Source of the DNA: Pseudomonas viridiflava
GTDB taxonomy: Bacteria; Pseudomonadota; Gammaproteobacteria; Pseudomonadales; Pseudomonadaceae
DNA length: 64,000 bases
Assembly (NCBI RefSeq): GCF_900589395.1
Contig: NZ_UUIS01000029.1
Location: 27,074 to 91,073 of the forward strand
Direction: 5' to 3'
Shown: piece after piece, positions 26,192-35,619 of the stretch
How positions within the stretch are numbered: position 1 is the stretch's first letter
How the letters are laid out: each line of letters opens with the position of its first letter
Notes under the pieces: generated by a model
The model's database searches: none
What the model saw: only the letters and a program-made list of their open reading frames with translations
What the model was told of the DNA's origin: nothing
Made by a program: the position numbers and the translations under genes

Positions 26192-26542
26192 TCACTGCGC
26201 CATCATTTCACGGTGGATGCTGAAGATGATCCACAGCGACAGGCCGACCAGGAACACGATCACCAACGCGGTGAAGACAAACGCCGTCACGTTGTTGCGC
26301 TGCGTATTGCTGAAGTCCAGGTGCAGGAAGTAATGCAGGTGCACCAGGATCTGGATGATCGCAAAGGCCATGATGATCATGATGGTAGTGTCTTTCGGCA
26401 GAACCGGAGACATCACCAGCGCGAACGGTATGGCCGTCAGGATGATCGACAGTACGAAGCCGATCATGTACGACTTCACCGAGCCGTGGCTGTGATCGTC
26501 GGCGTGGCCGTGATCACCGGCAGAGTTGTGTGGATTAGCCAT
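26192..26542 (-). CDS. cyoD: Cytochrome bo quinol oxidase subunit IV
   Basis: A 116-residue protein with three membrane helices (about 25-45, 52-72, 85-107) and [16 protein letters not shown] between the last two, typical of CyoD. The N-terminus ([19 protein letters not shown]) is His/Asp-rich, as in the neighbouring CyoC. It helps assemble the CuB site in subunit I. It abuts cyoC with no gap. Confidence 0.95.
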   Translation of the reverse strand: MANPHNSAGDHGHADDHSHGSVKSYMIGFVLSIILTAIPFALVMSPVLPKDTTIMIIMAFAIIQILVHLHYFLHLDFSNTQRNNVTAFVFTALVIVFLVGLSLWIIFSIHREMMAQ

Positions 26543-27172
26543 TTACAGCGCCCCCAGCAGATAAACGATGGTGAACACACCAATCCAGACCACGTCCAGG
26601 AAGTGCCAGAACAGGCTCAGGCAGCTCAGGCGGGTCTTGTTGGTGTTGGTCAGGCCCTTTTTCTGGACCTGATACATCATGATGCCCATCCAGATCAGAC
26701 CACTGGTCACGTGGACGCCGTGCAGGCCGACCAGCGAGAAGAAGGCCGACAGGAAGCCGCTCTTGCTTGGACCGTAGCCTTCGTGGATCAGGTGATGGAA
26801 CTCGTAGACTTCCATGGCGATGAACGCCGCACCGCACACGAACGTCAGGGCCAGCCAGGCCAGGACCTGGCTCTTGTTGCCCTTGTACAGTGCCAGCATG
26901 GCAAAGCCGTAGGTGATCGAGCTGACCAGCAGGAACGCGGTTTCCACGGCCACGAATGGCAGCAGGAAGATGTCCTGGCCCGACGGGCCACCGGCGACGC
27001 TGTTTACCATCACGGCATAGACCGCGAAGAACGAGGCAAACAGCACGCAGTCGGTCATCAGGTACAGCCAGAAGCCGTAGACCGTCATGCCACCACTGTC
27101 GTGGTGATCGTCATGCCCGTGGTCATCGTGGTCGTGACCATGGGCTCCGGAGTGAATAGCGGTATTAGACAT
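26543..27172 (-). CDS. cyoC: Cytochrome bo quinol oxidase subunit III
   Basis: A 209-residue protein with five membrane helices and the subunit III features [19 protein letters not shown] and [12 protein letters not shown]. The first 28 residues contain nine His and many Asp ([18 protein letters not shown]), which could bind metal. Stop and next start (cyoD) are adjacent. Confidence 0.96.
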   Translation of the reverse strand: MSNTAIHSGAHGHDHDDHGHDDHHDSGGMTVYGFWLYLMTDCVLFASFFAVYAVMVNSVAGGPSGQDIFLLPFVAVETAFLLVSSITYGFAMLALYKGNKSQVLAWLALTFVCGAAFIAMEVYEFHHLIHEGYGPSKSGFLSAFFSLVGLHGVHVTSGLIWMGIMMYQVQKKGLTNTNKTRLSCLSLFWHFLDVVWIGVFTIVYLLGAL

Positions 27173-27175
27173 TGT

Positions 27176-29188
27176 TTAAACCTGTTCCAGCGGAGACTTG
27201 ACAGGAGTGTAGGCACCGTTGGCCGCCAGGACCTTGTGATGCTCACCTTCGATACGTGCAACTTCTTCGGCCGGCACCATGTAGCCCTGGTCGTCACGCG
27301 CAGCGTGGGCAACGAAGACGGCGATGGTTGCTACCAGGCTTGCGCCCACCAGCCACCAGATGTGCCAGATGAATGCGAAACCGAAGACGGTTAGCAGCAG
27401 ACCCATGTACATGCCGGTCGGCGTGTTGTTCGGCATGTGGATCGCCGAATACTTGGCCGGAACCTGGTACGCGGTACCTGCACGCTTGGCATCGGTGAAG
27501 GCATCGATGTCCTTGGCTTCAGGCAGCACGGCGAAGTTGTAGAACGGCGGTGGCGACGAAGTGGACCACTCCAGGGTGTGGCCATTCCATGGGTCGCCGG
27601 TGACGTCCGGGTTCTTGTGGCGGTCGCGGATACTGACGAACAGCTGGATCAGTTGCGAAGCGATACCACAGGCAATCAGCACGGCACCGAACAGCGCGAT
27701 GTTCAGGTAGACGTTCCACTCCGGCATGTCGGTTGCGTTCAGACGACGGGTCATGCCCAGGAAGCCCAGCGCGTACAGCGGCATGAAGGCCACGAAGAAG
27801 CCGACGATCCAGAACCAGAATGCCGACTTGCCCCAGCCTTCGTGCAGCTTGAAGCCGAACGCTTTCGGGAACCAGAACGCAAAGCCTGCGATGTAACCGA
27901 AGACCGCACCGCCGATGATCACGTTGTGGAAGTGAGCAATCACGAACAGGCTGTTGTGCAGAACGAAGTCAGCACCCGGAATGGCCAGCAGAACGCCGGT
28001 CATGCCGCCGATCGAGAAGGTCACCATGAAGCCCAGGGTCCACATGACTGGCGCGGTGAAGCGCAGACGGCCCTGGTACATGGTGAACAGCCAGTTGAAC
28101 AGCTTCACACCCGTCGGGATCGCGATGAGCATCGTCGCCAGGCCGAAGAAGGCGTTGACGTTGGCGCCGGCGCCCATGGTGAAGAAGTGGTGCAGCCAGA
28201 CCACGAAGCCCAGTACGCAGATACCGCCAGACGCGAAGATCATCGACTTGTGGCCGAACAGGCGCTTGCCGGTGAACGTCGAGATGACCTCGGAGAACAC
28301 ACCGAACGCCGGCAGGACCAGGATGTACACCTCAGGGTGACCCCATGCCCAGAACAGGTTCACGTACATCATCGGGTTACCGCCCAATTCGTTCGTGAAA
28401 ATGTGGAAGTCCAGGTAACGGTCAAGGGTCAGCAGGGCCAGACACGCTGTCAGGATCGGGAACGAAGCCACGATCAGGACGTTGGCGAACGTACAGGTCC
28501 AGGTGAAGATCGGCATGTCCATCAGTTTCATGCCAGGGGTACGCATCTTCAGGACGGTAACCAGGAAGTTCACGCCCGTCAGTGTCGTACCCAGTCCGGA
28601 TAGCTGTAGCGCCCAGATGTAGTAGTCGACCCCCACGCCAGGACTGTATTGCAGGCCCGACAGCGGTGGATAGGCAACCCAGCCCGTCTTGGCGAACTCA
28701 CCGACACCCAGGGAGATGTTGATCAGCAGCATGCCGGCAACCAGCAGCCAGAAGCTCAGGGAGTTCAGGAACGGGAAGGCAACGTCGCGCGCACCGATCT
28801 GCAGCGGCAGGACAATGTTCATCAGGCCGGTGAAGAAAGGCATCGCCATGAAGATGATCATGATCACACCGTGGGCGGTGAAGATCTGGTCATAGTGCTC
28901 AGGCGGCAGGAAGCCTTCGGCGCCGTTCTGCGCCATCGCCAGTTGGGTACGCATCATGATGGCGTCGGCAAAGCCGCGCAGCAGCATGACCATGGCCACG
29001 ATGATGTACATGACGCCGATTTTCTTGTGGTCGACCGACGTCAGCCACTCGGTCCACAGGTAGTTCCACTTCTTGAAGTAGGTGATTGCACCGACCACGG
29101 CCAGACCGCCCAGAGCGATCATGGCAAGGGTCACCATGACTATCGGCTCGTGGAACGGTACTGATTCCAGACTTAATTTGCCTAACAT
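27176..29188 (-). CDS. cyoB: Cytochrome bo quinol oxidase subunit I
   Basis: A 670-residue heme-copper oxidase catalytic subunit. The His-Tyr crosslink motif [17 protein letters not shown] (about 280-296), the CuB ligands in [11 protein letters not shown] (about 330) and the heme-binding HFHNVIIGG (about 419) are all present. It reduces O2 to water and pumps protons, using quinol. Only 3 bases separate it from cyoC and from cyoA. Confidence 0.98.
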   Translation of the reverse strand: MLGKLSLESVPFHEPIVMVTLAMIALGGLAVVGAITYFKKWNYLWTEWLTSVDHKKIGVMYIIVAMVMLLRGFADAIMMRTQLAMAQNGAEGFLPPEHYDQIFTAHGVIMIIFMAMPFFTGLMNIVLPLQIGARDVAFPFLNSLSFWLLVAGMLLINISLGVGEFAKTGWVAYPPLSGLQYSPGVGVDYYIWALQLSGLGTTLTGVNFLVTVLKMRTPGMKLMDMPIFTWTCTFANVLIVASFPILTACLALLTLDRYLDFHIFTNELGGNPMMYVNLFWAWGHPEVYILVLPAFGVFSEVISTFTGKRLFGHKSMIFASGGICVLGFVVWLHHFFTMGAGANVNAFFGLATMLIAIPTGVKLFNWLFTMYQGRLRFTAPVMWTLGFMVTFSIGGMTGVLLAIPGADFVLHNSLFVIAHFHNVIIGGAVFGYIAGFAFWFPKAFGFKLHEGWGKSAFWFWIVGFFVAFMPLYALGFLGMTRRLNATDMPEWNVYLNIALFGAVLIACGIASQLIQLFVSIRDRHKNPDVTGDPWNGHTLEWSTSSPPPFYNFAVLPEAKDIDAFTDAKRAGTAYQVPAKYSAIHMPNNTPTGMYMGLLLTVFGFAFIWHIWWLVGASLVATIAVFVAHAARDDQGYMVPAEEVARIEGEHHKVLAANGAYTPVKSPLEQV

Positions 29189-29191
29189 TGT

Positions 29192-30139
29192 TTACTCCTC
29201 TGCCCCGGCAGCTGAACGTTCGCTCTTGACCGCACCATCGGTACCGGTGACCTGTTTCTGGTCACGGATGCTCTGCTTGCTTGGCCCGTGGTTCATCCCC
29301 TCGTACTTGTCGATGATGATCTGGAACAGACCAGGCGTGACAGTGGAGTAGAGTTCTACGGGGTTGCGCTCGCTAGGTTTGAGCAATGCTGCGTATTCAG
29401 CCGAGTCAAGCTGTTTAGGTGAATTCTTGACTTCTTTGATCCAGGCCTCGTAATCAGCCTGGCTGGTTGCGATAGCCTTGAACTTCATGCCGGTGAAGCC
29501 CGCGCCACTGTAGTTGGCCGAGATACCGTTGAACTCGTGGTTTTCGTTGGCGATCAGGTGCAGCTTGGTGTGCATGCCTGCCATCGCGTAGATCTGGCCG
29601 CCCAGACCCGGGATGAAGAACGAGTTCATCACGCTGTCGGAAGTGACCTGGAAGTTGATCGGCGTGTTGGCCGGGAAAACGATCTTGTTGACCGTGGCAA
29701 TGCCCAGTTCCGGGTAGACGAACAGCCATTTCCAGTCCAGCGAGATAGCCTGGATGACCACCGGCTTGACGTCGGAATCCAGAGGACGATACGGGTCCAG
29801 CTTGTGGGTCGACACGTAGGTGAAGTAACCCAGGAAAATCAGCAGGATGATCGGCACACCCCAGACCGCGACTTCGATCTTGGTCGAGTGCGACCAGTCA
29901 GGCGTGTACTTGGCAGCCTTGTTGGTGGCGCGATATTTCCAGGCAAAGATGAAGGTCATGAAAATGACCGGGATGACCACGATCAGCATCAGCAACGTGG
30001 CGATAACGATCAGGTTGCGTTGCTCGATACCCACCTGCCCTTTCGGGTCGAGCAGCGGGAAGCCTTCACAACCACTGAGTAAAAGCATACTCAACAGGGC
30101 CAAGTAGCCAAAAAACCTGGGGTACCTATTTTTACTCAT
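29192..30139 (-). CDS. cyoA: Cytochrome bo quinol oxidase subunit II
   Basis: A 315-residue lipoprotein: signal with lipobox LLLSGC (Cys about 25), two transmembrane helices (about 45-65 and 88-108), then a cupredoxin-like periplasmic domain (VIQAISLDWKWLFVYPELGIATVN; NSFFIPGLGGQIYAMAGM) that lacks the CuA ligands, as expected for a quinol oxidase. First gene of the operon. I chose ATG 30139; an in-frame extension to 30349 has no signal peptide logic. Confidence 0.96.
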   Translation of the reverse strand: MSKNRYPRFFGYLALLSMLLLSGCEGFPLLDPKGQVGIEQRNLIVIATLLMLIVVIPVIFMTFIFAWKYRATNKAAKYTPDWSHSTKIEVAVWGVPIILLIFLGYFTYVSTHKLDPYRPLDSDVKPVVIQAISLDWKWLFVYPELGIATVNKIVFPANTPINFQVTSDSVMNSFFIPGLGGQIYAMAGMHTKLHLIANENHEFNGISANYSGAGFTGMKFKAIATSQADYEAWIKEVKNSPKQLDSAEYAALLKPSERNPVELYSTVTPGLFQIIIDKYEGMNHGPSKQSIRDQKQVTGTDGAVKSERSAAGAEE

Positions 30140-30556
30140 CTCACGACCTCTAAAAGCAGCTTGCGCGGTGCTGTTGGGTTTTGACCGCCAACACTTCACC
30201 CTGCCAGTGCCGGCATATTTTTTAAAATTGAACAAGGGCCTGCCAGAACGCAGTAGCGAAACGACAAATCCGGTTTTAGCTTGGAGTCTCTTATCTTGAA
30301 TGGCTGAAAGCCGCCTGTTGTGCAGGACAGCGTTCTTCAGCGCGGCCATTCGGTGCGCTCTGAGGCAAGCGTTGCGCGGCCTGTAGGGTACACAGCGGCA
30401 CTCCGGGCCTCAAAAACAGCTAATCGTCAAGCCGGGCCGGACGATAACTGCGGGCGATTGTAGATATGTAAATTTTTATTGACTATGCCTTATTTTGCAA
30501 CAGTTAATCTCAAGATCGGTAACAATTGCAACATATTGTTGTCGCCGAGCCTGGTA
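30140..30556. other. Upstream region of cyoA, about 417 bp
   Basis: No gene seen. AT-rich around 30460-30545, where the cyo promoter and regulator sites are expected; it includes the palindrome CAACATATTGTTG (30529-30541). No TTGAT-N4-ATCAA ANR box was found by eye. Confidence 0.4.
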
Positions 30557-30580
30557 AAACGCCCCGCAAACGAGGCGTTT
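30557..30580 (-). terminator. Terminator after dsbB
   Basis: On the minus strand, AAACGCC and GGCGTTT form a 7-bp stem with a 10-base loop ending in TTTT, starting 5 bases after the dsbB stop. Confidence 0.7.
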
Positions 30581-30584
30581 CTGG

Positions 30585-31109
30585 CTAAAGCCCTTGTAAC
30601 TCATAAGGCTTACGCCGGTTGCGAATGATCCCCAGGGGAACCAGCACAGCAGTGAGGACGAATGCTACCAGAGCCCACTGCGCCAGGGACAGTCCCAGAA
30701 CAGGCGGATAGGGTGTGGAGCAGAAGCCGCTGACCTGAAAGCCCAACGGAAACATTGAGGCCAAGGGTAGACCATCCACGATCGGTTGCAGAGTGTCGAT
30801 CCCGCAACTGACCGCCGGATTGGCCAGTACCCAGACGTGTCGGCCGGCCGCCGCAATACCGCCGATGGCACTGAGCACCACCAGTACCTCGAACAGCGTC
30901 AGGCTGCGCCGGCCAGGCATTGCAGCGCCGATGAAGGCGAACAGAGCAATGCCCAGCAAGGCGTAGCGCTGCAGAATGCACAGCGGGCAAGGCGCCTCGC
31001 CGAGCACCACCTGCATGTACAGGGCCCCGCCGATCAGCGACAGGCAGATGATTCCCAGCAGAACCAGAAAGCGTTTTTCGCGCCTCAGGTACAACATGTT
31101 GTCGCTCAT
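30585..31109 (-). CDS. dsbB: Disulfide bond formation protein DsbB
   Basis: A 174-residue inner-membrane protein with four helices. The first Cys pair is in EAPCPLCILQRYAL (about 40-43) and the second pair is spread in the second periplasmic loop (VSCGIDT and SGFCSTP). It reoxidises DsbA and passes electrons to quinone. It stands apart from dsbA. Pseudomonads often have two dsbB genes; which one this is cannot be told here. Confidence 0.93.
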   Translation of the reverse strand: MSDNMLYLRREKRFLVLLGIICLSLIGGALYMQVVLGEAPCPLCILQRYALLGIALFAFIGAAMPGRRSLTLFEVLVVLSAIGGIAAAGRHVWVLANPAVSCGIDTLQPIVDGLPLASMFPLGFQVSGFCSTPYPPVLGLSLAQWALVAFVLTAVLVPLGIIRNRRKPYELQGL

Positions 31110-31241
31110 TCACTTACCTTTCGAATTGGAGTGCGGTTTAACCCGCGATGATCGGTGTCATCTGCCGATAACTCAAGGGGTTGGACGCTGCGCGGGCGCA
31201 TTTTCCGGTCCGGTGGCAGTGCATTTATCCGCCACTGAAGG

Positions 31242-31451
31242 TGCGACCATCGGACGCAGATCGCTTCCTTATATATAGAAGGCTGCGGCCTTTTGTCGCA
31301 CACCCCCTTTCAACCCCCTTCTGCGCTGATTTGTCGCACAGCCGGCACCGCGCAAGGTGCGGTGATTGGTCGCAGGTTTTTAACCCCGCACAGGGCGCGG
31401 TCATTTGTCGCAGCATTGCCTCTGCAGACACACCTGCGGTCATTTGCCACA
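31242..31451. repeat. Array of 17-bp imperfect dyads upstream of cheV
   Basis: Consensus TGCGGTSATTTGTCGCA occurs five times at 31284-31300, 31322-31338, 31358-31374, 31396-31412 and 31435-31451 (starts 36-39 bp apart). A degenerate sixth at 31242-31258 has 12 of 17 matches. Ends TGCG...CGCA form a dyad. The sequence before copies 3 and 4 (CCGCGCAAGG, CCGCACAGGG) is also alike, giving a longer unit of about 38 bp. No function is known to me; regulator-binding array or structured repeat are both possible. Confidence 0.75.
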
Positions 31452-31477
31452 CCGGACCTCCAACAGGGGTCCAGGAT

Positions 31478-31510
31478 TTGACGTCAATAAAGCCAAACTG
31501 CCAGTATACT
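31478..31510 (+). promoter_or_regulatory. Possible cheV promoter region with TTGACGTCAA palindrome
   Basis: TTGACGTCAA (31478-31487) is a perfect 10-bp palindrome and resembles a -35 box, and TATACT at 31505-31510 resembles a -10 box. The 21-bp spacing is longer than usual, so an activator or a different -35 is needed. Confidence 0.35.
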
Positions 31511-31690
31511 CTCTCATTTTTGTCGACCCGTACCCTGGCCTGCATCAAAACCGTGAACCGGCTCGCGGGCCAAATCATGCCAACCCGCTATTCTCAGTCC
31601 ATGGCCCACGGCCATTGCTGCGCAGACACGCGTTGCCTGCCGATGCCACCCATGACCTGTGGTCGACGCCACTCCACTCAGAAGGTTCTT

Positions 31691-32587
31691 ATGTCCACCA
31701 GGAACGTGCGGGCTGACTCTCTCTCGTTGCTGCTGTTCACCTTGCGTAGCGGCAAGCTGATGGCAATCAACCTGCTCAAGGTCAGCGAGATCATTCCCTG
31801 CCCTCCCCTGACCCATTTGCCCGAGTCGCATCCACACGTCAAAGGCATCGCCATCCTGCGCGGCGCCTCGCTGTCGGTCATAGACCTGAGCCGCGCCATC
31901 GGTGGCCGCCCGCTGGCTGACCCGGATGCCGGCTGCCTGATCGTCACCGATGTCAGCCGCAGCAAGCAGGGCCTGCATGTGCAGGCGGTCGTGCGCATTG
32001 TCCATTGCCTGAGCACCGACATACGGCCACCGCCCTTTGGTTCCAGCAGCCGTTCCTTCATCACCGGCGTGACCCAGGTCGACGGCGTGCTGGTGCAGAT
32101 CCTGGACATCGAGAAAGTGATCCATGGCATTTCACCGGCGCAGATCACCGCCGAGCCGGACCAGTTGAGCAGTGAAGAAATCGAACTGCTGAGCACGGCG
32201 CGCATTCTGGTGGTCGACGACAGCCAGGTTGCCCTGCAGCAGTCGATCATCACCCTGCGCACGCTGGGCCTGGAGTGCCACACCGCCCGCAGCGCCCGGG
32301 AGGCCATGGATGTGCTGCTGGAACTGCAAGGCACGCCCGGCCAGATCAATATCCTGGTGTCGGACATCGAGATGTCGGAGATGGACGGCTACACCCTGAC
32401 CCGCACCTTGCGTGAAACCCCGGATTTCCAGGACCTGTACATCCTGCTGCACACCTCGCTCAACAGCACCATGAACAGCGAGAAAGCCCGAGCGGCCGGT
32501 GCCCATGCCGTACTGACCAAGTTTTCGTCACCCGACCTGACCCGCTGCCTGGTCGAAGCCGCGCGCACGGTGCAGGCAGGCGCATAA
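31691..32587 (+). CDS. cheV: Chemotaxis coupling protein CheV (CheW-receiver fusion)
   Basis: A 298-residue protein: CheW-like domain about 5-155 (LLLFTLRSGKLMAINLLKVSEII; HVKGIAILRGASLSVIDLSRAI), then a receiver domain from about 172 (ILVVDDSQVALQQSI), with phospho-acceptor Asp in VSDIEMSEMDG, Thr in LHTSLN and Lys in LTKFSS. It couples chemoreceptors to CheA and adapts when phosphorylated. I chose ATG 31691; the open frame to 31181 covers the repeat array and has no coding character. No other che gene is nearby. Confidence 0.92.
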   Translation: MSTRNVRADSLSLLLFTLRSGKLMAINLLKVSEIIPCPPLTHLPESHPHVKGIAILRGASLSVIDLSRAIGGRPLADPDAGCLIVTDVSRSKQGLHVQAVVRIVHCLSTDIRPPPFGSSSRSFITGVTQVDGVLVQILDIEKVIHGISPAQITAEPDQLSSEEIELLSTARILVVDDSQVALQQSIITLRTLGLECHTARSAREAMDVLLELQGTPGQINILVSDIEMSEMDGYTLTRTLRETPDFQDLYILLHTSLNSTMNSEKARAAGAHAVLTKFSSPDLTRCLVEAARTVQAGA

Positions 32588-32710
32588 GCGTCGCTGGCCG
32601 GGCGGCGATCCGTTTCAGCCGGGAACGCGGTCACCGCAGCGCCCGACATTCGCCGCACCGTCACCCAACGCAGTACCATCAGCCTTCACCCACCGCTCAT
32701 GGAGACGGCG

Positions 32711-33025
32711 ATGAAAACCGCCTTTGCACTGTTGATCACCACCGCCTGCGCCATCGGCCAGGCCCACGCGTCCAGCGGACAAGCCTGGAAAGACCTCGAC
32801 AAGGCTGTCCTGGCCGGCTGCCAGAAAGCCAGCCAGCTCAAGGACCCCACGCCCGTCGGCACCCCCGCCCGCTTCGATGACCGGACCGGTTTCGATGCCG
32901 TGCTGCTGCAAGGGCGCTACCCGCAAAAACACATGAACAACCGTCAGGGCCGCGAGCTGTGCCTCTACCAGCGCAAGACCGGCAGCGCCAGCGTCACCGA
33001 ATGGGACAGCATCCAGCCGCGCTGA
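32711..33025 (+). CDS. Small exported protein of unknown function
   Basis: A 104-residue protein with a Sec signal (MKTAFALLITTACAIGQAHA, cut near residue 20) and a mature part with two Cys (LAGCQKAS and ELCLYQ) that could form a disulfide. Start ATG 32711 has GGAG 6 bases upstream; ATG 32699 is less likely. The family was not recognised. Confidence 0.65.
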   Translation: MKTAFALLITTACAIGQAHASSGQAWKDLDKAVLAGCQKASQLKDPTPVGTPARFDDRTGFDAVLLQGRYPQKHMNNRQGRELCLYQRKTGSASVTEWDSIQPR

Positions 33026-33124
33026 ACCCGCGCTGGCACATGTCTTGCGTCGCCATGGTTTGCGACCTGCAAGGTCAAGAAACAGACAACGTTCTGGCGC
33101 CGACACGGATGACCCCCAACGACC

Positions 33125-33865
33125 ATGAATACCCGGTTTAACTGCGTCGGGTGCGGCAGCTGCTGCACCGACCATCATGTGCCCCTGACCCTCGGGGAAG
33201 CGGCGCAATGGGCCGCCGATGGCGGCAGTATCATCGTGTTGACCGAAGCCTTTCTCGACAATGGCTATGGCGTGCCCCCAGAGCAGCTGCAGCACGCCAC
33301 CCGCCGCTCGATCCAGGTGACCAGCGGCCAGGCACGCGCATGGGTGGCCATCACCTTCGCCGCTTATAACGTCGGTCCCTGCCGTAATCTTGACGCCGAG
33401 AAGCTGTGCCGCATCTACGAGCGCCGGCCTCTGGTCTGCCGCATCTACCCGATGGAAATCAACCCGCACATTCCGTTGCGTCCCCAGGCCAAAGATTGCC
33501 CGCCCGAATCCTGGGACCAAGGTCCGTTACTGATCGTCGGCAACGCCGTGGCGGATCCGGCGCTGCGCAACCTGATCGAGCAGTCACGCCAGGCCGACCG
33601 TGATGACATCGCAGCCAAGCAAGCCATCTGCCAGCAATTGGGTATTCATACCACGGCGCTCAAGGGCAACGGCTTTGTCGCCTACCTGCCTGACATGCAG
33701 GCGTTCGGCGCCGCCCTGCAAACACCCCGGACACCGCCCGGTCCCGCCCAATGGACCTTTCATGTCGCCGGCGACCAGGTGATCGACACCTTGCAGCAGG
33801 CCGGCGCGCAGTTGGTCGACCACCAGGCGCCCTCTTACCTGTTCATTCCCTTGCAGTCCGCCTGA
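33125..33865 (+). CDS. YkgJ-family cysteine cluster protein
   Basis: A 246-residue protein with CVGCGSCCTDHHVPL at the N-terminus and a second Cys group in VGPCRNLDAEKLCRIYERRPLVCRIYP (about 85-110), the CxxCxxCC and C-C-C pattern of the YkgJ/UPF0153 family, believed to bind zinc or an Fe-S cluster. Function of the family is unknown. The stop abuts the convergent fimbrial gene with no gap. Confidence 0.85.
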   Translation: MNTRFNCVGCGSCCTDHHVPLTLGEAAQWAADGGSIIVLTEAFLDNGYGVPPEQLQHATRRSIQVTSGQARAWVAITFAAYNVGPCRNLDAEKLCRIYERRPLVCRIYPMEINPHIPLRPQAKDCPPESWDQGPLLIVGNAVADPALRNLIEQSRQADRDDIAAKQAICQQLGIHTTALKGNGFVAYLPDMQAFGAALQTPRTPPGPAQWTFHVAGDQVIDTLQQAGAQLVDHQAPSYLFIPLQSA

Positions 33866-34852
33866 TCACTTGTAGTAAAGGTCGACCATGACATCGGCCT
33901 CGAAGGGCCCAGGCACCGTGCGGGTGGTCTGCCACAGTAGCTCGGCGTTGAACTCGACACTGGCCGCCGACGTGTCGCCTGCCAGGTCGACCAGATGAAA
34001 GAGCCGGTTGTAGGGCACGATTTCGTTATTGGCCGCCCGCACGATGCGAATACCCAGCGAGGCGTTGTTTGCCGGCACCAGCAGCTCACGTTCGAGGCTG
34101 CCGGTCACAGGCCGAAAACGCGCATCCAGGCTGAAGGGCGAGTTGCAGGTACGCCGGGCCGTCAGGGTGAACGGTCGGCGCTCGAACACCTTGCCGACCA
34201 CCACCTGACGGATCGGGATACCGCCAAAGGCCAGGGTTTCAGGGCTGACCAGCAGTTCGGCATCGCAGGCGATGAAGCGCAAGCCGCGCAGGTTATTGAT
34301 CACATAGCTCAAGCTGTGCCCTGCCAGCGGGTCGGGCACGCTGCCGCCCAGCTGGAACAGGCGGTAGTCGGGCAACTCGCCGGGCATGCCCGAAGGCGGC
34401 GTGGCCCCGAACTTCTGGATGAATACCGAAAAGCCCAGGTTGAAGCGCACCTTCGGGCAGGCCTCGATGTTGCTGTCGCTTTCATGACACACCGGCAGCA
34501 CCTGCCCTGTCGGGATCCGCCCGGCAAAATGATCGACCCCCTCCAGGGTCAGCCCCGCCCGAATGCCCTGGCCGATCGACAGGTTGTCCGGGTTGAGGTG
34601 CACGAAAACTTCCTGCGCAACGGCCTGCGGTCCTTCAACTGCGCATTCGACCTGCACGATGTGACGCTCGGACCGCCACACCACCTCGCCATGGGGCAAG
34701 GACGCCGGTATTGCCACCGTGCTGCCCAGGTCACTGCGCAGCACCTGCTCTCCCGAACCCTGGACCGAGCACACCAGCGCAAAGCCGGTGGCAGGGCCGC
34801 ACAACGATAAAAGCAATACGGCCAACAACCGTTTGAGCATGAAGTCGAACAT
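33866..34852 (-). CDS. Fimbrial tip adhesin-like subunit
   Basis: A 328-residue exported protein: signal MLKRLLAVLLLSLCGPATGFA, an N-terminal lectin-like half (ALVCSVQGSGEQVLRSDLGSTVAIPASL...), and a C-terminal pilin half (RTCNSPFSLDARFRPVTG ... ASVEFNAELLWQTTRTVPGPFEADVMVDLYYK). Two domains and the pilin-type C-terminal Tyr residues fit a tip adhesin assembled by chaperone-usher. Its ATG shares one base with the stop of the chaperone gene (TGATG). Last gene of the fimbrial cluster. Confidence 0.8.
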   Translation of the reverse strand: MFDFMLKRLLAVLLLSLCGPATGFALVCSVQGSGEQVLRSDLGSTVAIPASLPHGEVVWRSERHIVQVECAVEGPQAVAQEVFVHLNPDNLSIGQGIRAGLTLEGVDHFAGRIPTGQVLPVCHESDSNIEACPKVRFNLGFSVFIQKFGATPPSGMPGELPDYRLFQLGGSVPDPLAGHSLSYVINNLRGLRFIACDAELLVSPETLAFGGIPIRQVVVGKVFERRPFTLTARRTCNSPFSLDARFRPVTGSLERELLVPANNASLGIRIVRAANNEIVPYNRLFHLVDLAGDTSAASVEFNAELLWQTTRTVPGPFEADVMVDLYYK

Positions 34853-35619
34853 CAGCAGGATTCCGCAATCGATAAAGTGTCCAGCAGGCGTGCCGAAAAT
34901 GGCCCCTGCCCTGTGGTGGGCGCGCAATAGGCCCGCTGCGCGCCGTAATCGGTCAGCGCCTTGAAGGCCAGGCGCTGCGGCCGCACGATACTGACCGGCC
35001 ATTCGAAACGCGCCCCCGGCGCCAGCAACAGGTGGTCGCTCACCCGGTGCTCGTCCAGGTACAGGGCTTGCAATGCGACATGGAACGCCGTGGGGTTGCT
35101 GACGTGCAGGTACGGCTCGCCCGCTGCGGTGCGGTTCAGCGCCCAGCGCAGTGTCGCGGCCGCTTCGGCCGGATCGCCGGGCAGGCCTGTGGGGCGGTAG
35201 AACAGATTGATACGCTGGCGCACGGCGATATTGAGCTGTTGCCCGGCGTCACGGCGCTGCGGCACTTCGAGCACATACACGTGCAACAGCGACTCGCGCC
35301 CGGCCGGCATGCCCTCGCCGTGGTACAGCACCCGCAGCACCTGCCGTCCTTGTGCCGGCAAGCGCACCAGCGCCGGGGTGAGCACAAACGGCAGCTCGAC
35401 ACGGGGTTGCGCGCTGGCGGGATCGTCATCGTCTCCCGGCACGCCCAGCCAGGCCTGAATCAGCACCTCACGTTCGGAGCGGTTGCTGACCTCGATGGCC
35501 ACTTCGCTGAAGGCACCGGGGAACACCAGCCGCGTGCCCCCCAGCGACACGGCCGCCTGGGCCTGGGCCCAGACCGTCATGGCCAGCCCCCACGCGACCA
35601 GGCTATACAGGCACCTCAT
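34852..35619 (-). CDS. Fimbrial chaperone (PapD-like), second copy
   Basis: A 255-residue periplasmic chaperone: signal peptide cut near AQAA, then VSLGGTRLVFPGAFSEVAIEVSNRSEREVLIQAWL (G1 and F strands), VLYHGEGMPAGRESLLHVYVLEVPQ and VRQRINLFYRPTGL, the conserved subunit-binding edge. It folds and caps subunits for the usher. The start ATG 35619 overlaps the usher stop (ATGA), favouring this over GTG 35625. Confidence 0.9.
   Translation of the reverse strand: MRCLYSLVAWGLAMTVWAQAQAAVSLGGTRLVFPGAFSEVAIEVSNRSEREVLIQAWLGVPGDDDDPASAQPRVELPFVLTPALVRLPAQGRQVLRVLYHGEGMPAGRESLLHVYVLEVPQRRDAGQQLNIAVRQRINLFYRPTGLPGDPAEAAATLRWALNRTAAGEPYLHVSNPTAFHVALQALYLDEHRVSDHLLLAPGARFEWPVSIVRPQRLAFKALTDYGAQRAYCAPTTGQGPFSARLLDTLSIAESC

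Noticed and set aside
31284..31451. CRISPR-like repeat array
   Set aside because: Repeats are only 17 bp and degenerate, spacers are 19-22 bp, some parts of the spacers are shared, and no cas genes are in the window.
31181..31690. N-terminal extension of CheV through the repeat array
   Set aside because: The translation follows the DNA repeats and is not CheW-like; ATG 31691 gives the normal CheV N-terminus.
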